A program made the position numbers and the translations under genes. From Chryseobacterium sp. JV274 (lineage in GTDB: Bacteria > Bacteroidota > Bacteroidia > Flavobacteriales > Weeksellaceae), in the NCBI RefSeq assembly GCF_903969135.1, contig NZ_LR824569.1:2418001-2482000 (forward strand): DNA of 64,000 bases, in the 5' to 3' direction. Below are positions 35,293-45,337 of the stretch, one piece after another. Each line of letters starts with the position of its first letter. Within the stretch, counting starts at the first letter, position 1. The notes beneath the pieces are model-generated. The model worked only from the letters and a program-made list of their open reading frames with translations, searched no databases and was not told the origin of the DNA.

Positions 35293-36705
35293 TTATTTTT
35301 TAATCAGCAACGCAATGTTCTCAACATGGTGTGTTTGTGGGAACATGTCTACCGGCAAAATCTTCACTAAAGTATAATGGTCTTTCATCAAGGCAAGGTC
35401 TCTCGCCTGTGTTGCAGAATTACAGCTTACGTAAACTACTTTTTCCGGTGAAAGCTTTAAGATCTGTTCTACGACCTTCTGGTGCATTCCGTCTCTTGGT
35501 GGATCTGTAATTAATACATCTGCTTTAGGATGAGTTGCCATAAATTCGTCATTGAAGATATCCTTCATGTCTCCACAATAGAAAGTACAGTTAGTAAGAC
35601 CATTCAATGCAGCATGTTCTATAGCAGCATCTATGGCTTCCTGTACAGATTCTATTCCGATTACCTGTTTTGCATTTCTCGCTACATACTGAGCAATTGT
35701 TCCTGTCCCTGTATAAAGGTCATATACAACTTCATCTCCTTTCAGATCTGCAAATTCAAGTGTCTTTCTGTACAGTTCCAAAGCCTGTTTGTAATTGGTC
35801 TGGAAGAATGATTTCGGGCCTATCTTAAACTGCAGTCCGTCCATTTCTTCCATAAGGTAACCTTCTCCAAAATATACATTGATATTTAAATCGTAAATGG
35901 AATCATTCTGCTTAGGATTGATAGCATATACTAATGTTTTAATCTGCGGGAATTTTTCCAGTAAGAATTCAAAAAGTTTTTCTCTGTTTTCTTTTTCTTC
36001 TCTGTAAAGCTGGAAAAGAACCATCCATTCTCCTTTGGAATTTTGTCTCATCATCAAGGTTCTTAAAAAACCTTCCTGGTTTCTTACATCAAAGAAATCC
36101 AGACCGTTGTTTACTCCATATTCTTTTACAGCCAGTCTTATTGCATTGGAAGGATCTTCCTGAAGGAAACATTCTTTTAAATCAAGAATTTTACTCCACA
36201 TTCCGGGAATATGGAATCCTAACGCATCTTTACTTCCAAAGTTTTCTTCAGAACTGATTTCATATTGAGTAAGCCATCTTGCATTTGAGAAGGAGAATTC
36301 CATTTTATTTCTATAAAAATACTGTTCTTCAGCTCCCAGAATTGATACCGTCTCAAAGTCATCAATTCCACCGATTCTTTTAATATTATTATATACTTCT
36401 TCCTGTTTAAAATCAAGCTGCTTTTCGTAGCTCATGTTCTGCCATTTGCAGCCTCCACAAGTTCCGAAATGAACACATTTTGGATCTGCTCTGTAAGGTG
36501 ATTTTTCAATAACTTCAACCGCTTCGCCTTCATAATATTTTGACTTCGCTTTTTTCACTCTTACATTTACAATATCACCTGGAATAGCTCCTGAAACCAT
36601 TACAGCTTTTCCTTCTTCTGTCCTTCCTATTGCCACTCCTTTTGCTCCGGCAGTCAATAGCTTTATATTTTCAAGAATTAAATCTCTTTTTTTCTTCCTA
36701 CTCAT
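35293..36705 (-). CDS. rlmD: 23S rRNA (uracil-C5)-methyltransferase, RlmD/RumA family
   Basis: At 470 residues it has an N-terminal TRAM domain (about 5-65), an iron-sulfur Cys cluster (CVHFGTCGGCKWQ), a SAM-binding domain with DLYTGTGTIAQYVA, the ITDPPRDG motif and the catalytic Cys in VSCNSATQARDL. It methylates a uridine of 23S rRNA using SAM. Family members may act on U1939 or U747, and the exact target is inferred. First gene of a three-gene leftward unit. Confidence 0.9.
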   Translation of the reverse strand: MSRKKKRDLILENIKLLTAGAKGVAIGRTEEGKAVMVSGAIPGDIVNVRVKKAKSKYYEGEAVEVIEKSPYRADPKCVHFGTCGGCKWQNMSYEKQLDFKQEEVYNNIKRIGGIDDFETVSILGAEEQYFYRNKMEFSFSNARWLTQYEISSEENFGSKDALGFHIPGMWSKILDLKECFLQEDPSNAIRLAVKEYGVNNGLDFFDVRNQEGFLRTLMMRQNSKGEWMVLFQLYREEKENREKLFEFLLEKFPQIKTLVYAINPKQNDSIYDLNINVYFGEGYLMEEMDGLQFKIGPKSFFQTNYKQALELYRKTLEFADLKGDEVVYDLYTGTGTIAQYVARNAKQVIGIESVQEAIDAAIEHAALNGLTNCTFYCGDMKDIFNDEFMATHPKADVLITDPPRDGMHQKVVEQILKLSPEKVVYVSCNSATQARDLALMKDHYTLVKILPVDMFPQTHHVENIALLIKK

Positions 36706-36769
36706 TCTAAAATTTTCTATTTTCCTAATTGAAACTTTTACGCTTCAGTTTGCAAAAATACAATAAAAA

Positions 36770-36793
36770 AAACCTTATCCGAAGATAAGGTTT
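36770..36793 (-). terminator. rho-independent terminator
   Basis: AAACCTTATC (36770-36779) pairs with GATAAGGTTT (36784-36793), loop CGAA, 20 bp after the stop of the thioredoxin-fold lipoprotein gene. Confidence 0.8.
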
Positions 36794-36813
36794 CTATACT
36801 GTGTTAAAGTTTA

Positions 36814-38355
36814 TTATTTTGTTGGAGCCGGCTGTGGATTTGCTGGCTGTGGAGCTTGCTGCTGAGCTGCAGAAGGATCAAGCTGTAATTGTGGCTGCAT
36901 CTGCATTGGTTCTGCTTTTGGAGCCGAAAGACCAGTCTGTTTATCCAGAATAGTTACCAGTTCCTGCTCACCAAGGTTTACAAATGATCTGCTGGCAATT
37001 TTACCATCTTTATCGATGATCACAAAGCAAGGTAATTTGAATCCGTATACACCATATTTCTTAGCAATATCAGAGTTCAGACCTCCTTCTCCGTAAACAT
37101 TCACTCCCTGAATTCCTTTTAAAAGAGAATTGCTTGTTTTAATGAACTGATCTTTTGTGTCATCTACGTTTACAAACACAAAGTTCATTTTAGACTTATA
37201 AAAGTTTACTACTTCTTTTAATACAGGTACTGTAGCTTCACTGATGTAAGGATTCCATGAAGCGTAGAAGAATAGCATATAGGGTTTTCCTTTGTTTTCA
37301 GAAAGTTTATAAGCCTTTCCATCCTGCTTTGCTACAGCTGCTTCAGGAGCTGCATCTCCGATTTTAAGCCCAGTAATAGCCACCTGCATTTTTAAAAGGT
37401 CACTTTTAATGGTAGCATCTTTAATATCTGAATCAATAATCTTTTTGATTTTATCAATGTTTGCAGCCGGAGTTGTTGGATGAATATCCGCCTGAGCCAT
37501 TACAAATGCCAAAAGATAATCTTTTGCAGTCTGAGATAAATCTTTCTTTGTTTTTAAGTACTGAGCAAACATCTCAGAAGTTGTAATTCCTGTTTTTCCT
37601 TTGCTGTTTGCTTCTGCATACTTCTGGAAATCCGGAGTCATTTTTACAAGAAGATATTGTCTGTAAAGAGGGATTGTTTTCACCATCGCTTCTTTATCTG
37701 TTTCCAACTGAGCTTCGTAATCCTTTAATGCTTTAGTAGCTTTGTAAGATGGGTTTCCAGACATTGGTCCGTGAGACATTTCATAGTTGGCAATCAAATT
37801 AAGAATGGTAACTTTCACATCATTTTTCTTCCACTCCAAAAGTGCTTTGCTAGGATTATTTTTCTTTGCAAGATCATCTACATTTTTATTAATATCTGCT
37901 TCAATTTTATGCATACCTTTAAGGAATGCCGCTTCATCTCCACCCATTAAGGCAGCTATATTAACTTTAGTACCATATTCAGCTAAGAACTTTTGAGAAG
38001 CTGTAAGAAAATCATTATTCTTTTTAGCATCTCCGGTAATCACAAATTCATTTGGGAAAGTAGTTCCGTTTCCTGAAATATTCACTTTTTGTCCTCCTTC
38101 AAGATAAATCAGGTTTTGTCTGCCCGCATAGTTGATCACGTACATACCGTCTTTAGGAGCATCAAAGCTTCCTGAAAAGTTTCCGTCTTTATCTAAACCT
38201 ATATTAATCAAAGGCAGGGTTCCTACTCCTGAAGCTTCTACAAATTCAATTCTTTCTAATGATGAGCTTCCAGTAATTTTTCCTTTTACTTCTACTTTTT
38301 TTGAACAAGACATCACAAAAACTGTGATGATAAACAATAAAAGATATTTTTTCAT
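36814..38355 (-). CDS. TlpA-like thioredoxin-fold lipoprotein lacking the catalytic Cys pair
   Basis: A 513-residue lipoprotein (lipobox VMSC, Cys17). Residues about 20-110 form the DUF4369-like beta domain common in such proteins, then a helical region, then a thioredoxin fold from about 330 (GDAAPEAAVAKQDGK). Where the CxxC should be, the sequence is ASWNPYISEAT (366-372 SWNPYIS), so both active-site Cys are absent. The cis-Pro strand (KLPCFVIIDKDGK) remains. The last 40 residues are Gln/Pro/Ala-rich. It is not a working disulfide reductase; a binding or scaffold role is possible. Confidence 0.8.
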   Translation of the reverse strand: MKKYLLLFIITVFVMSCSKKVEVKGKITGSSSLERIEFVEASGVGTLPLINIGLDKDGNFSGSFDAPKDGMYVINYAGRQNLIYLEGGQKVNISGNGTTFPNEFVITGDAKKNNDFLTASQKFLAEYGTKVNIAALMGGDEAAFLKGMHKIEADINKNVDDLAKKNNPSKALLEWKKNDVKVTILNLIANYEMSHGPMSGNPSYKATKALKDYEAQLETDKEAMVKTIPLYRQYLLVKMTPDFQKYAEANSKGKTGITTSEMFAQYLKTKKDLSQTAKDYLLAFVMAQADIHPTTPAANIDKIKKIIDSDIKDATIKSDLLKMQVAITGLKIGDAAPEAAVAKQDGKAYKLSENKGKPYMLFFYASWNPYISEATVPVLKEVVNFYKSKMNFVFVNVDDTKDQFIKTSNSLLKGIQGVNVYGEGGLNSDIAKKYGVYGFKLPCFVIIDKDGKIASRSFVNLGEQELVTILDKQTGLSAPKAEPMQMQPQLQLDPSAAQQQAPQPANPQPAPTK

Positions 38356-38613
38356 TTCAATTTTTAATATTACACAAAAATACGCTTTTTAGGGCTTGCT
38401 AATTCACACTAATTATTTTTTTTAAAAATTTTATTATCACCTTTCAAGAGGGTTATTCCAATTATTTCAATTGTCTCTTTCCGAGTGGCATGCTGTATTT
38501 GAAAGTTTAAAAAAAATGTTTCAACTACCCTCCAAATATATACTTATTAAATAAAGAATGACTAAAACCTGCTAATAAGTTAACAAACTTTAACAGGACT
38601 TAGCATTTCATAA

Positions 38614-38645
38614 AAAAATCGCCTCCAAAAATGAAGGCGATTTTT
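38614..38645 (-). terminator. terminator of the sdhCAB operon
   Basis: AAAAATCGCCT (38614-38624) pairs with AGGCGATTTTT (38635-38645). The gene-free interval 38356-38663 holds this terminator and the presumed promoter region of the thioredoxin-fold gene; nothing else is recognisable. Confidence 0.85.
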
Positions 38646-38663
38646 TATGTATTTGAATCAATT

Positions 38664-39431
38664 CTATCCTTGATCTACAAGAGCAGCCATGTATTCTCTG
38701 TTCATTCTTGCGATGTTTTCAAGAGAAATACCTTTAGGACATTCTACTTCACATGCTCCGGTGTTTGAACAGTTACCGAATCCTTCTTCATCCATAGCTT
38801 TCACCATGTTCAGAACTCTTCTTTTAGCTTCTACTCTACCTTGAGGAAGTAATGCATACTGAGAAACTTTAGCGCCTACAAATAGCATTGCAGATCCGTT
38901 TTTACAAGTCGCTACACAAGCTCCACATCCAATACAAGCAGCTGCATCCATTGCTTTGTCTGCATCTTCTTTTGGAACCGGAATTGCGTTAGCATCCAAT
39001 GTATTACCGGAAGTATTTACAGAGATGAAACCTCCTGCTGCCATTACTCTGTCGAATGCGCTTCTGTCTACCATCAAATCTTTGATAACAGGGAAAGCAG
39101 CACTTCTCCAAGGTTCAATAACGATCGTTTCTCCATCTTTGAACATTCTCATGTGAAGCTGGCAGGTTGTGATCCCTGTATCCGGCCCGTGAGCTCTACC
39201 ATTGATGTAAAGTGAACACATACCGCAGATTCCTTCACGACAGTCGTGGTCGAAAGCGATAGGTTCTTTTCCCTCGTTAATTAAGTTTTCATTCAGAATA
39301 TCCAGCATTTCCAAAAATGAAGAGTCTGTAGATACATCTGATATTTTGTAGGTCTCAAACTGACCTTTAGTTTTACTATTTTTTTGTCTCCAAATTTTCA
39401 GCGTAAGATGAAGGCCTTTTTTTGCACTCAT
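38664..39431 (-). CDS. sdhB: succinate dehydrogenase/fumarate reductase iron-sulfur subunit
   Basis: A 255-residue electron-transfer subunit. It has a plant-ferredoxin-like [2Fe-2S] motif ([16 protein letters not shown]) and the [4Fe-4S]/[3Fe-4S] clusters in [14 protein letters not shown] and [15 protein letters not shown]. It passes electrons from the flavoprotein to the quinone at the inner membrane. Last gene of sdhC-sdhA-sdhB, 24 bp after sdhA. Confidence 0.96.
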   Translation of the reverse strand: MSAKKGLHLTLKIWRQKNSKTKGQFETYKISDVSTDSSFLEMLDILNENLINEGKEPIAFDHDCREGICGMCSLYINGRAHGPDTGITTCQLHMRMFKDGETIVIEPWRSAAFPVIKDLMVDRSAFDRVMAAGGFISVNTSGNTLDANAIPVPKEDADKAMDAAACIGCGACVATCKNGSAMLFVGAKVSQYALLPQGRVEAKRRVLNMVKAMDEEGFGNCSNTGACEVECPKGISLENIARMNREYMAALVDQG

Positions 39432-39455
39432 AATGTTATATTTATAGGTTGGAGA

Positions 39456-41468
39456 TTATTTGTAACTTCTCGCTTTAACTTCGATATTGTCATAGATAAG
39501 TTCTTCTTTATGCAGAATTTCTTGTTTGATATCATCACCCTGATATTCCCAAGCTCCTACATATTTGAAGTTTACGTCATCTCTTTCTGCTTCACCTTCC
39601 GGAGTAGCATGATCTTCTCTAAAATGCCCACCACAAGATTCATTTCTGTGTAATGCATCAATAGCCATTAATTGTCCAAGTTCAAGGAAGTCTGCTACTC
39701 TGAATGCTTTTTCAAGTTCAGTGTTCATTCCTTCACCATCTCCTGGAACTTTTACGTTTTTCCAGAAATCGTTTTTCACTTCTTCAATTTCTCTGATTGC
39801 CTCTCTTAACCCTTCAGGAGTTCTTCCCATTCCTACTTTGTTCCACATAATGTTTCCTAATTGCTTATGGAAGTGGTCTACAGAATGAGTTCCTTTATTA
39901 TTTAAGAAGAAATCTATTTTTTCTTTAATTCCTTTTTCAGCTTCGTCAAACGCTCCTGAATTGGTAGGAATAGTTCCTGTTCTGATATCTGCAGAAAGAT
40001 AATCTGCAATTGTATAAGGAAGCACGAAATATCCGTCCGCAAGACCCTGCATCAATGCAGAAGCCCCAAGTCTGTTGGCTCCGTGATCTGAGAAGTTAGC
40101 TTCACCAATTACGAAACATCCAGGAATTGTAGACTGAAGATTATAATCAACCCAAACACCTCCCATTGTGTAGTGAACCGCAGGATAAATCTTCATTGGA
40201 GTTTTGTAAGGATCATCAGCAGTAATCTTTTCGTACATTACAAATAGGTTACCATATTTTTCTTCAATCCAAGCTTTTCCAAGGTCGTAAATTTGCTGTT
40301 CACTAGGATTATGAATATGCTTTTCAATAGCAGCTTCTTTACCTTTTTTGATAATTTCTGTAGAGAAATCTAAGTAAACACCTTCTTTAGTATCATTATT
40401 TTCGATTCCGAAACCAGCATCACATCTTTCTTTACCCGCTCTAGACGCAACGTCACGAGGAACCAAGTTACCAAATGCAGGATATCTTCTTTCTAAATAG
40501 TAATCTCTATCTTCTTCTTTAATATTTTCAGGTCTTAATTTACCTTCTCTGATGGCTACAGAATCTTCAATTTTCTTAGGAACCCAGATTCTTCCTGAGT
40601 TTCTTAATGATTCAGACATCAAAGTCAGTTTAGACTGCTGTGTTCCATGAACAGGAATACAAGTCGGGTGAATCTGTACATAACAAGGGTTTGCGAAGTA
40701 AGCTCCTTTTTTGTGGATTTTCCAAGCTGCAGAAACGTTTGATCCCATAGCATTGGTAGAAAGGAAATATACGTTTCCGTATCCTCCTGAAGCAATTACT
40801 ACAGCGTGAGCAGAATGTCTTTCAATTTCACCTGTCACAAGGTTTCTCGCAATAATTCCTCTTGCTTTTCCGTCAACAATAACTAGATCTAGCATTTCAT
40901 GACGGTTGTACATTTTAATTCTTCCTTTACCGATCTGACGGCTCATAGAAGAATAAGCACCTAATAATAGCTGCTGTCCTGTTTGTCCTTTTGCATAGAA
41001 AGTTCTTTTTACCTGAACCCCACCAAATGAACGGTTATCTAGCTGACCACCGTAATCTCTACCGAAAGGAACCCCTTGGGAAACACACTGGTCAATAATA
41101 TTTGCAGAAACTTCAGCTAATCTGTAAACGTTGGCCTCTCTTGCTCTATAGTCACCACCTTTGATGGTATCGTAGAATAATCTGTAAGTAGAGTCACCGT
41201 CACCCTGGTAATTCTTAGCTGCGTTGATCCCTCCCTGAGCTGCAATAGAGTGTGCTCTTCTTGGTGAATCCTGGTAGCAGAACGCTTTTACGTTGTATCC
41301 TTGCTCAGCCAATGTAGCTGCTGCAGAACCTCCTGCCAAACCCGTACCTACAACAATAATATCAATCTTATCTCTGTTGTTTGGTGCAACAAGGTTCATA
41401 TGGTCTTTATGATTTTTCCACTTGTCTTTAAGAGGACCCGCTGGAATTCTTGAATCTAATTTACTCAT
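39456..41468 (-). CDS. sdhA: succinate dehydrogenase/fumarate reductase flavoprotein subunit
   Basis: A 670-residue FAD protein. The dinucleotide fold [18 protein letters not shown] is followed by [15 protein letters not shown], which carries the His for covalent FAD. Substrate-site segments ([40 protein letters not shown]) are typical of the longer Bacteroidota/epsilon-type enzyme. It oxidises succinate to fumarate in the citric acid cycle. Middle gene of the operon. Confidence 0.97.
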   Translation of the reverse strand: MSKLDSRIPAGPLKDKWKNHKDHMNLVAPNNRDKIDIIVVGTGLAGGSAAATLAEQGYNVKAFCYQDSPRRAHSIAAQGGINAAKNYQGDGDSTYRLFYDTIKGGDYRAREANVYRLAEVSANIIDQCVSQGVPFGRDYGGQLDNRSFGGVQVKRTFYAKGQTGQQLLLGAYSSMSRQIGKGRIKMYNRHEMLDLVIVDGKARGIIARNLVTGEIERHSAHAVVIASGGYGNVYFLSTNAMGSNVSAAWKIHKKGAYFANPCYVQIHPTCIPVHGTQQSKLTLMSESLRNSGRIWVPKKIEDSVAIREGKLRPENIKEEDRDYYLERRYPAFGNLVPRDVASRAGKERCDAGFGIENNDTKEGVYLDFSTEIIKKGKEAAIEKHIHNPSEQQIYDLGKAWIEEKYGNLFVMYEKITADDPYKTPMKIYPAVHYTMGGVWVDYNLQSTIPGCFVIGEANFSDHGANRLGASALMQGLADGYFVLPYTIADYLSADIRTGTIPTNSGAFDEAEKGIKEKIDFFLNNKGTHSVDHFHKQLGNIMWNKVGMGRTPEGLREAIREIEEVKNDFWKNVKVPGDGEGMNTELEKAFRVADFLELGQLMAIDALHRNESCGGHFREDHATPEGEAERDDVNFKYVGAWEYQGDDIKQEILHKEELIYDNIEVKARSYK

Positions 41469-41483
41469 ATTAGTATATTGATA

Positions 41484-42146
41484 TTATTGAGTTATAAAAT
41501 GGAAAACTGCTACGATGATGAATCCTGCAGGAATAAGGATTGAATACCATTTCCCGAAAGCTTTGATCACCGGCGTATATTTTGGATGTCTTGCTCCGAT
41601 AGACTGGAATGAAGACTGGAATCCGTGAGCAAGGTGTAATCCTAATAAAACAAAAGAGATCACATACAAAGCCACTCTCCAAAGATCAGCAAACTTCTCA
41701 TGAAGTTCCGGCCAGAAACGTTCTGCATCCGGAGTCAATCCTTCTACATACTTGTAATTGATTTCATGCAGCCAGAAATCATATAAGTGAAGCGCTAGGA
41801 AAGCTAAAATAACAGCACCCGAAATAATCATATTTCTGGACATCCATGAAGAATTCACAGATGCATTGTTTGCTGCATACTTTACCGGACGCGCTTTATT
41901 ATTCTTGATCTCAAGCACAAATCCCATAATGAAATGGAAAATTACTGCAAAACCAAGAATAGGCTGCATTAAGAACTGCACAAAAGGATTATAGCCCATG
42001 AAGTCTGATGCTGTATTGAATGCATCCTTATTCAGAACTGATAACAAATTGGTCGTCAAATGCAGTATAAGAAAAATCAGCAAAAATAGAGCTGATAATG
42101 CCATAGCATATTTTCTACCTATCGTAGAACTCGTTAAACCTGCCAT
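41484..42146 (-). CDS. sdhC: succinate dehydrogenase cytochrome b558 subunit
   Basis: A 220-residue inner-membrane protein with five predicted transmembrane helices. Haem-ligand His candidates lie in LIFLILHLTTNL, AVIFHFIMGF, ALHLYDFWLHE and LLGLHLAHGFQSS. It is the single-subunit di-haem anchor of the Bacteroidota type, so no sdhD is expected and none is seen. First gene of the operon, 15 bp before sdhA. Confidence 0.94.
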   Translation of the reverse strand: MAGLTSSTIGRKYAMALSALFLLIFLILHLTTNLLSVLNKDAFNTASDFMGYNPFVQFLMQPILGFAVIFHFIMGFVLEIKNNKARPVKYAANNASVNSSWMSRNMIISGAVILAFLALHLYDFWLHEINYKYVEGLTPDAERFWPELHEKFADLWRVALYVISFVLLGLHLAHGFQSSFQSIGARHPKYTPVIKAFGKWYSILIPAGFIIVAVFHFITQ

Positions 42147-42169
42147 ATAAGTTTAAATTTGAATTTCTA

Positions 42170-42177
42170 CAAAATTA
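42170..42177 (-). promoter_or_regulatory. -7 promoter element TAATTTTG for sdhCAB
   Basis: The reverse complement TAATTTTG matches TAnnTTTG, 24 bp before the sdhC ATG. Confidence 0.45.
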
Positions 42178-42290
42178 AGAAAGTTTAACAATATCGAAAA
42201 GTGAGAAATCTCACAAATAGACAGTTTGTAATGTTTCTAAATAAGAATTCCATACATTATAAATGCAGGAAAACACATAAATGATAACCA

Positions 42291-44069
42291 TTATCTCAAA
42301 TCGTAACTCTCATTCCTGAAAACTACTTTTTGAACTGAATCTGAAAAGGTTTTAAGTTCAAAATGATTTATTCTTCGAGAAGAGCAGTAAGGCTTCACAA
42401 CAAACTGTAAAACCTTGTCCTTATTTTCCATATCCGAAATCCAGAAACAAGCCTTATCTCCCCTTTTTATTGAAAAAATATTGGTTTTGTTGAATGTATG
42501 AATCAACACCTCTTCTCTCTGATTTTCAAACACATTACTTCCCGTTCTTATAATCAGAAATACGACGACAGCCATCATCAGTCTTGAAGAATTTTTAACA
42601 TTGAATTTTAAGATGACTGATCTTAATAAATAGACAATCATAAACACTGACAGCACCTCCAATCCGTTCATTGGAATGTTTTCAAAGAATAATACATCAA
42701 CCTCAGCAAACCAATGGATTATTTTCAGCAAAATCTGAATAACAAAATCATATATCCCATTTATAAGTTCAAAGTCAATCCCAAAAGAAATAAGAGCTGT
42801 CATTAGGAATGAAAAAACGATGATTATTTCTGAAAAAGGAACAATGACAATATTTGCAACGATTGAAATGAATGAAAACTGATGAAAGTAGTACAGTACC
42901 AAAGGAAGTGTTGCCAATTGAGCAGATAAAGATATTGTAATGGTATTAAACAGTAGTTTTTTAAGGTAATTATCTTGTTTTGGAAAATATTTCAAGAGAG
43001 GCTGATTCAGCCAAAAAATCCCCAAAACGGCCAAAAAACTGAGCTGGAATCCTACATCGAAAAACTGCTGTGTATCTCCAGTCAAAATAAAAAAAGCGGA
43101 TAAAGCCAATGAATGAAGCAGGTCTGGTTTCCGCTGAAGCAATACAAAAATAAAATAGACACTCAGCATGATACAGGAACGCAGCACTGAATTTCCAAAT
43201 CCGATAAAAGCAGCAAACAGCCAAATAAAAACCAGGCTTAGAACGACTGCATATTTTCTGAATTTTAAGGGAATACAACGAATCAGCAAAAAGTAAAACA
43301 TCCCGAAAATAACCACAATATGAGTTCCGGAAATAGCGAGAAAATGAACCAGTCCGGATTTATTGAAATCCTGTACAGTATCTGCATCAATCTCTGTACG
43401 GTCTGCCAGAATGATTCCTTTTAAAAATTCTTTGGTTTTTCCTGAAATTCCGGTTTCATCAATATTTTTGAGAACCAAAAATCTATATTGGCGCAGCTTA
43501 TCTGCAGGAGTTAAATCATCACGTTCTGCAGATACAATTTCTTTTGAAAGATAAACCTGATAATTAATATGTTTTCGTCTCAAATATCTGGCATAGTGGA
43601 ACTGAAAATCATATTGGGGCGTTTTTGGTTGTGTTATATAAGCTTCCGCTTTGTAATAATGAAGAAAATCCAACTCTTTGATATCCTTCGGAACATACAC
43701 TATTGAGTTAAAAGTTGTGTTTCCTACCTGTGCTGTCCCTTCATATTTTTTATATTTCTCAGTAGTATTTAATTTTTGAGAGATTGTAAAAGTAACTGTT
43801 TCTTTTTTCTTTACAAATGAAGAAACATCCGCTGAAAAAGTATTATGAAAATGAAGAATAATCCCTGTTCCAAAGAATAGAAGTCCCAGCAAAAAAGCTT
43901 TGATTTTATGTAAGAAATAAGAATGAAAACATATTGCAGCCAAAATAATCAGGCAAATCACAATAACCAAATAAAGTGCAATACCTGTCAATACCATTTT
44001 CTCTTGAAAAAAAATTCCAAGAATAAAACATATAACCAGAATAAGAAGAGGCTGCTTTTGCAATTTCAA
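42291..44069 (-). CDS. comEC: ComEC/Rec2-family DNA uptake channel protein
   Basis: A 592-residue inner-membrane protein with an N-terminal membrane/OB region (DUF4131-like, about 1-190) and a Competence domain: HFLAISGTHIVVIFGMFYFLL, GFGNSVLRSCIMLS, and FDVGFQLSFLAVLGIFWL. The C-terminal metallo-beta-lactamase domain found in longer homologues is absent, as in many Bacteroidota members. It is expected to pass single-stranded DNA across the inner membrane during natural transformation. Single gene between sdhC and a glycoside hydrolase. Confidence 0.88.
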   Translation of the reverse strand: MKLQKQPLLILVICFILGIFFQEKMVLTGIALYLVIVICLIILAAICFHSYFLHKIKAFLLGLLFFGTGIILHFHNTFSADVSSFVKKKETVTFTISQKLNTTEKYKKYEGTAQVGNTTFNSIVYVPKDIKELDFLHYYKAEAYITQPKTPQYDFQFHYARYLRRKHINYQVYLSKEIVSAERDDLTPADKLRQYRFLVLKNIDETGISGKTKEFLKGIILADRTEIDADTVQDFNKSGLVHFLAISGTHIVVIFGMFYFLLIRCIPLKFRKYAVVLSLVFIWLFAAFIGFGNSVLRSCIMLSVYFIFVLLQRKPDLLHSLALSAFFILTGDTQQFFDVGFQLSFLAVLGIFWLNQPLLKYFPKQDNYLKKLLFNTITISLSAQLATLPLVLYYFHQFSFISIVANIVIVPFSEIIIVFSFLMTALISFGIDFELINGIYDFVIQILLKIIHWFAEVDVLFFENIPMNGLEVLSVFMIVYLLRSVILKFNVKNSSRLMMAVVVFLIIRTGSNVFENQREEVLIHTFNKTNIFSIKRGDKACFWISDMENKDKVLQFVVKPYCSSRRINHFELKTFSDSVQKVVFRNESYDLR

Positions 44070-44205
44070 TTAATTATCCTTGTAAAATAGATAATTAATC
44101 CATGAAGTATTATCTCTTGAATAACCAAATAAGCACTTCGCAGCATATTAAAGTTATCAACAGAACACTTGATTTTTTGCTATGAAATCAAAGATTGAAA
44201 GTGTG

Positions 44206-45297
44206 TTATTTCTTTTTCAGAAATTTATCCGCCAAACGCTTCGTTTCTTTGATATAAAATAAAGGATCTTTCCCATAATCTTCATATTTGAAATCTCCCA
44301 CTTTTTTAGGAATAGCAGGTTCTATCTGTGTTCCTTCATGCCATTCATTGAATGATGTGATTCCGATGAAGTCCGGATTTACTTTGATGGCAGCATCAAA
44401 CATATTTTCGTAATACTTCCCATTGTTTCTGCTTTTGAAATTAGCTTCGTTCCATGGGCGGATTCTGGTATCCGAATAACCTGGACCAACACAAGGAATA
44501 AAAATCATATGATGGTCTTTAGCATATTGGGCCATAAAATTCCAGTTAGCCGTTGTGCTTCCATATACAAAACCTTCACTGGCAAAATAAGTATAGAAAC
44601 CATCAAATCCGGATGAATCAAAAAACTTTGCATCGTCTTTTTCAACCCATAATCCAATGTAAAGAGCATCTAGATCTGTATTTCTAACGGTTTTTTCTCC
44701 GTCTTTAGATAGCATTTCAGACCATTCTTCTTTAGAAATTTTATAACTGTCGTAAACATAAAACAATGGTTTTCCTTCCTTTTTATAGAAGGCGTGATGA
44801 CCGGAATATGTTTTTACGAGATAAGAAAGCTGTTCTTTTAATTCCGAAGTATTTTTATAAAACGGCTCAATGTGAAATGCAATTTTTAAATCAAAATGAT
44901 CGGCAATATCGAGGTATTTGATAAGACTTTTATCCGTAAATGAATCTTTCCCCAGCCAGCTGACAACAACTACTCCCACTCCAGATTCTTTGATCATTCT
45001 CATATGCTTTTCAATGATCTTTGAATCATTCGAGCTATAATTTCCAAGTGCAGGATAAAAATTGGCCCCAATATCATCTCCGCCTTTATGATGTCCGAGA
45101 TTGTTCCACTTCGGATTACTCCAGTGAGGAAGGATTTCATGGTTCCAATGCTGATAACTTCCGTCCGTTTCAGGATTTCCATACCAGCCATAATAGAATA
45201 TCTGAACTTTATCTCTTGTATTGTTCTGCTGTGCAAAACTGTTTGAGAAGAATAATGTAAATGTCAGTAATACCAGAAAACGGTTACAATAATTCAT
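44206..45297 (-). CDS. glycoside hydrolase family 99-like endo-alpha-mannosidase/mannanase
   Basis: A 363-residue exported protein with a signal peptide (about 1-22). It shows the GH99 features FYYGWYGNPETDG near the N-terminus, HHKGGDDIGANFYPALG, and the C-terminal FNEWHEGTQIEPA. E318 and E321 have the same spacing as the two catalytic acids of characterised bacterial GH99 enzymes. It probably cleaves alpha-mannan or a related glycan in the periplasm or outside. It has no carbohydrate-uptake neighbours, so the substrate is uncertain. Confidence 0.85.
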   Translation of the reverse strand: MNYCNRFLVLLTFTLFFSNSFAQQNNTRDKVQIFYYGWYGNPETDGSYQHWNHEILPHWSNPKWNNLGHHKGGDDIGANFYPALGNYSSNDSKIIEKHMRMIKESGVGVVVVSWLGKDSFTDKSLIKYLDIADHFDLKIAFHIEPFYKNTSELKEQLSYLVKTYSGHHAFYKKEGKPLFYVYDSYKISKEEWSEMLSKDGEKTVRNTDLDALYIGLWVEKDDAKFFDSSGFDGFYTYFASEGFVYGSTTANWNFMAQYAKDHHMIFIPCVGPGYSDTRIRPWNEANFKSRNNGKYYENMFDAAIKVNPDFIGITSFNEWHEGTQIEPAIPKKVGDFKYEDYGKDPLFYIKETKRLADKFLKKK

Positions 45298-45337
45298 AGT
45301 TAAAAAGTAAATTAAATTCTCAAAAACCCCGGCAACA

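Noticed and set aside
35530..35811. Plus-strand frame of 93 codons opposite rlmD
   Set aside because: It is antisense to rlmD catalytic motifs and has no ribosome site or recognisable fold.
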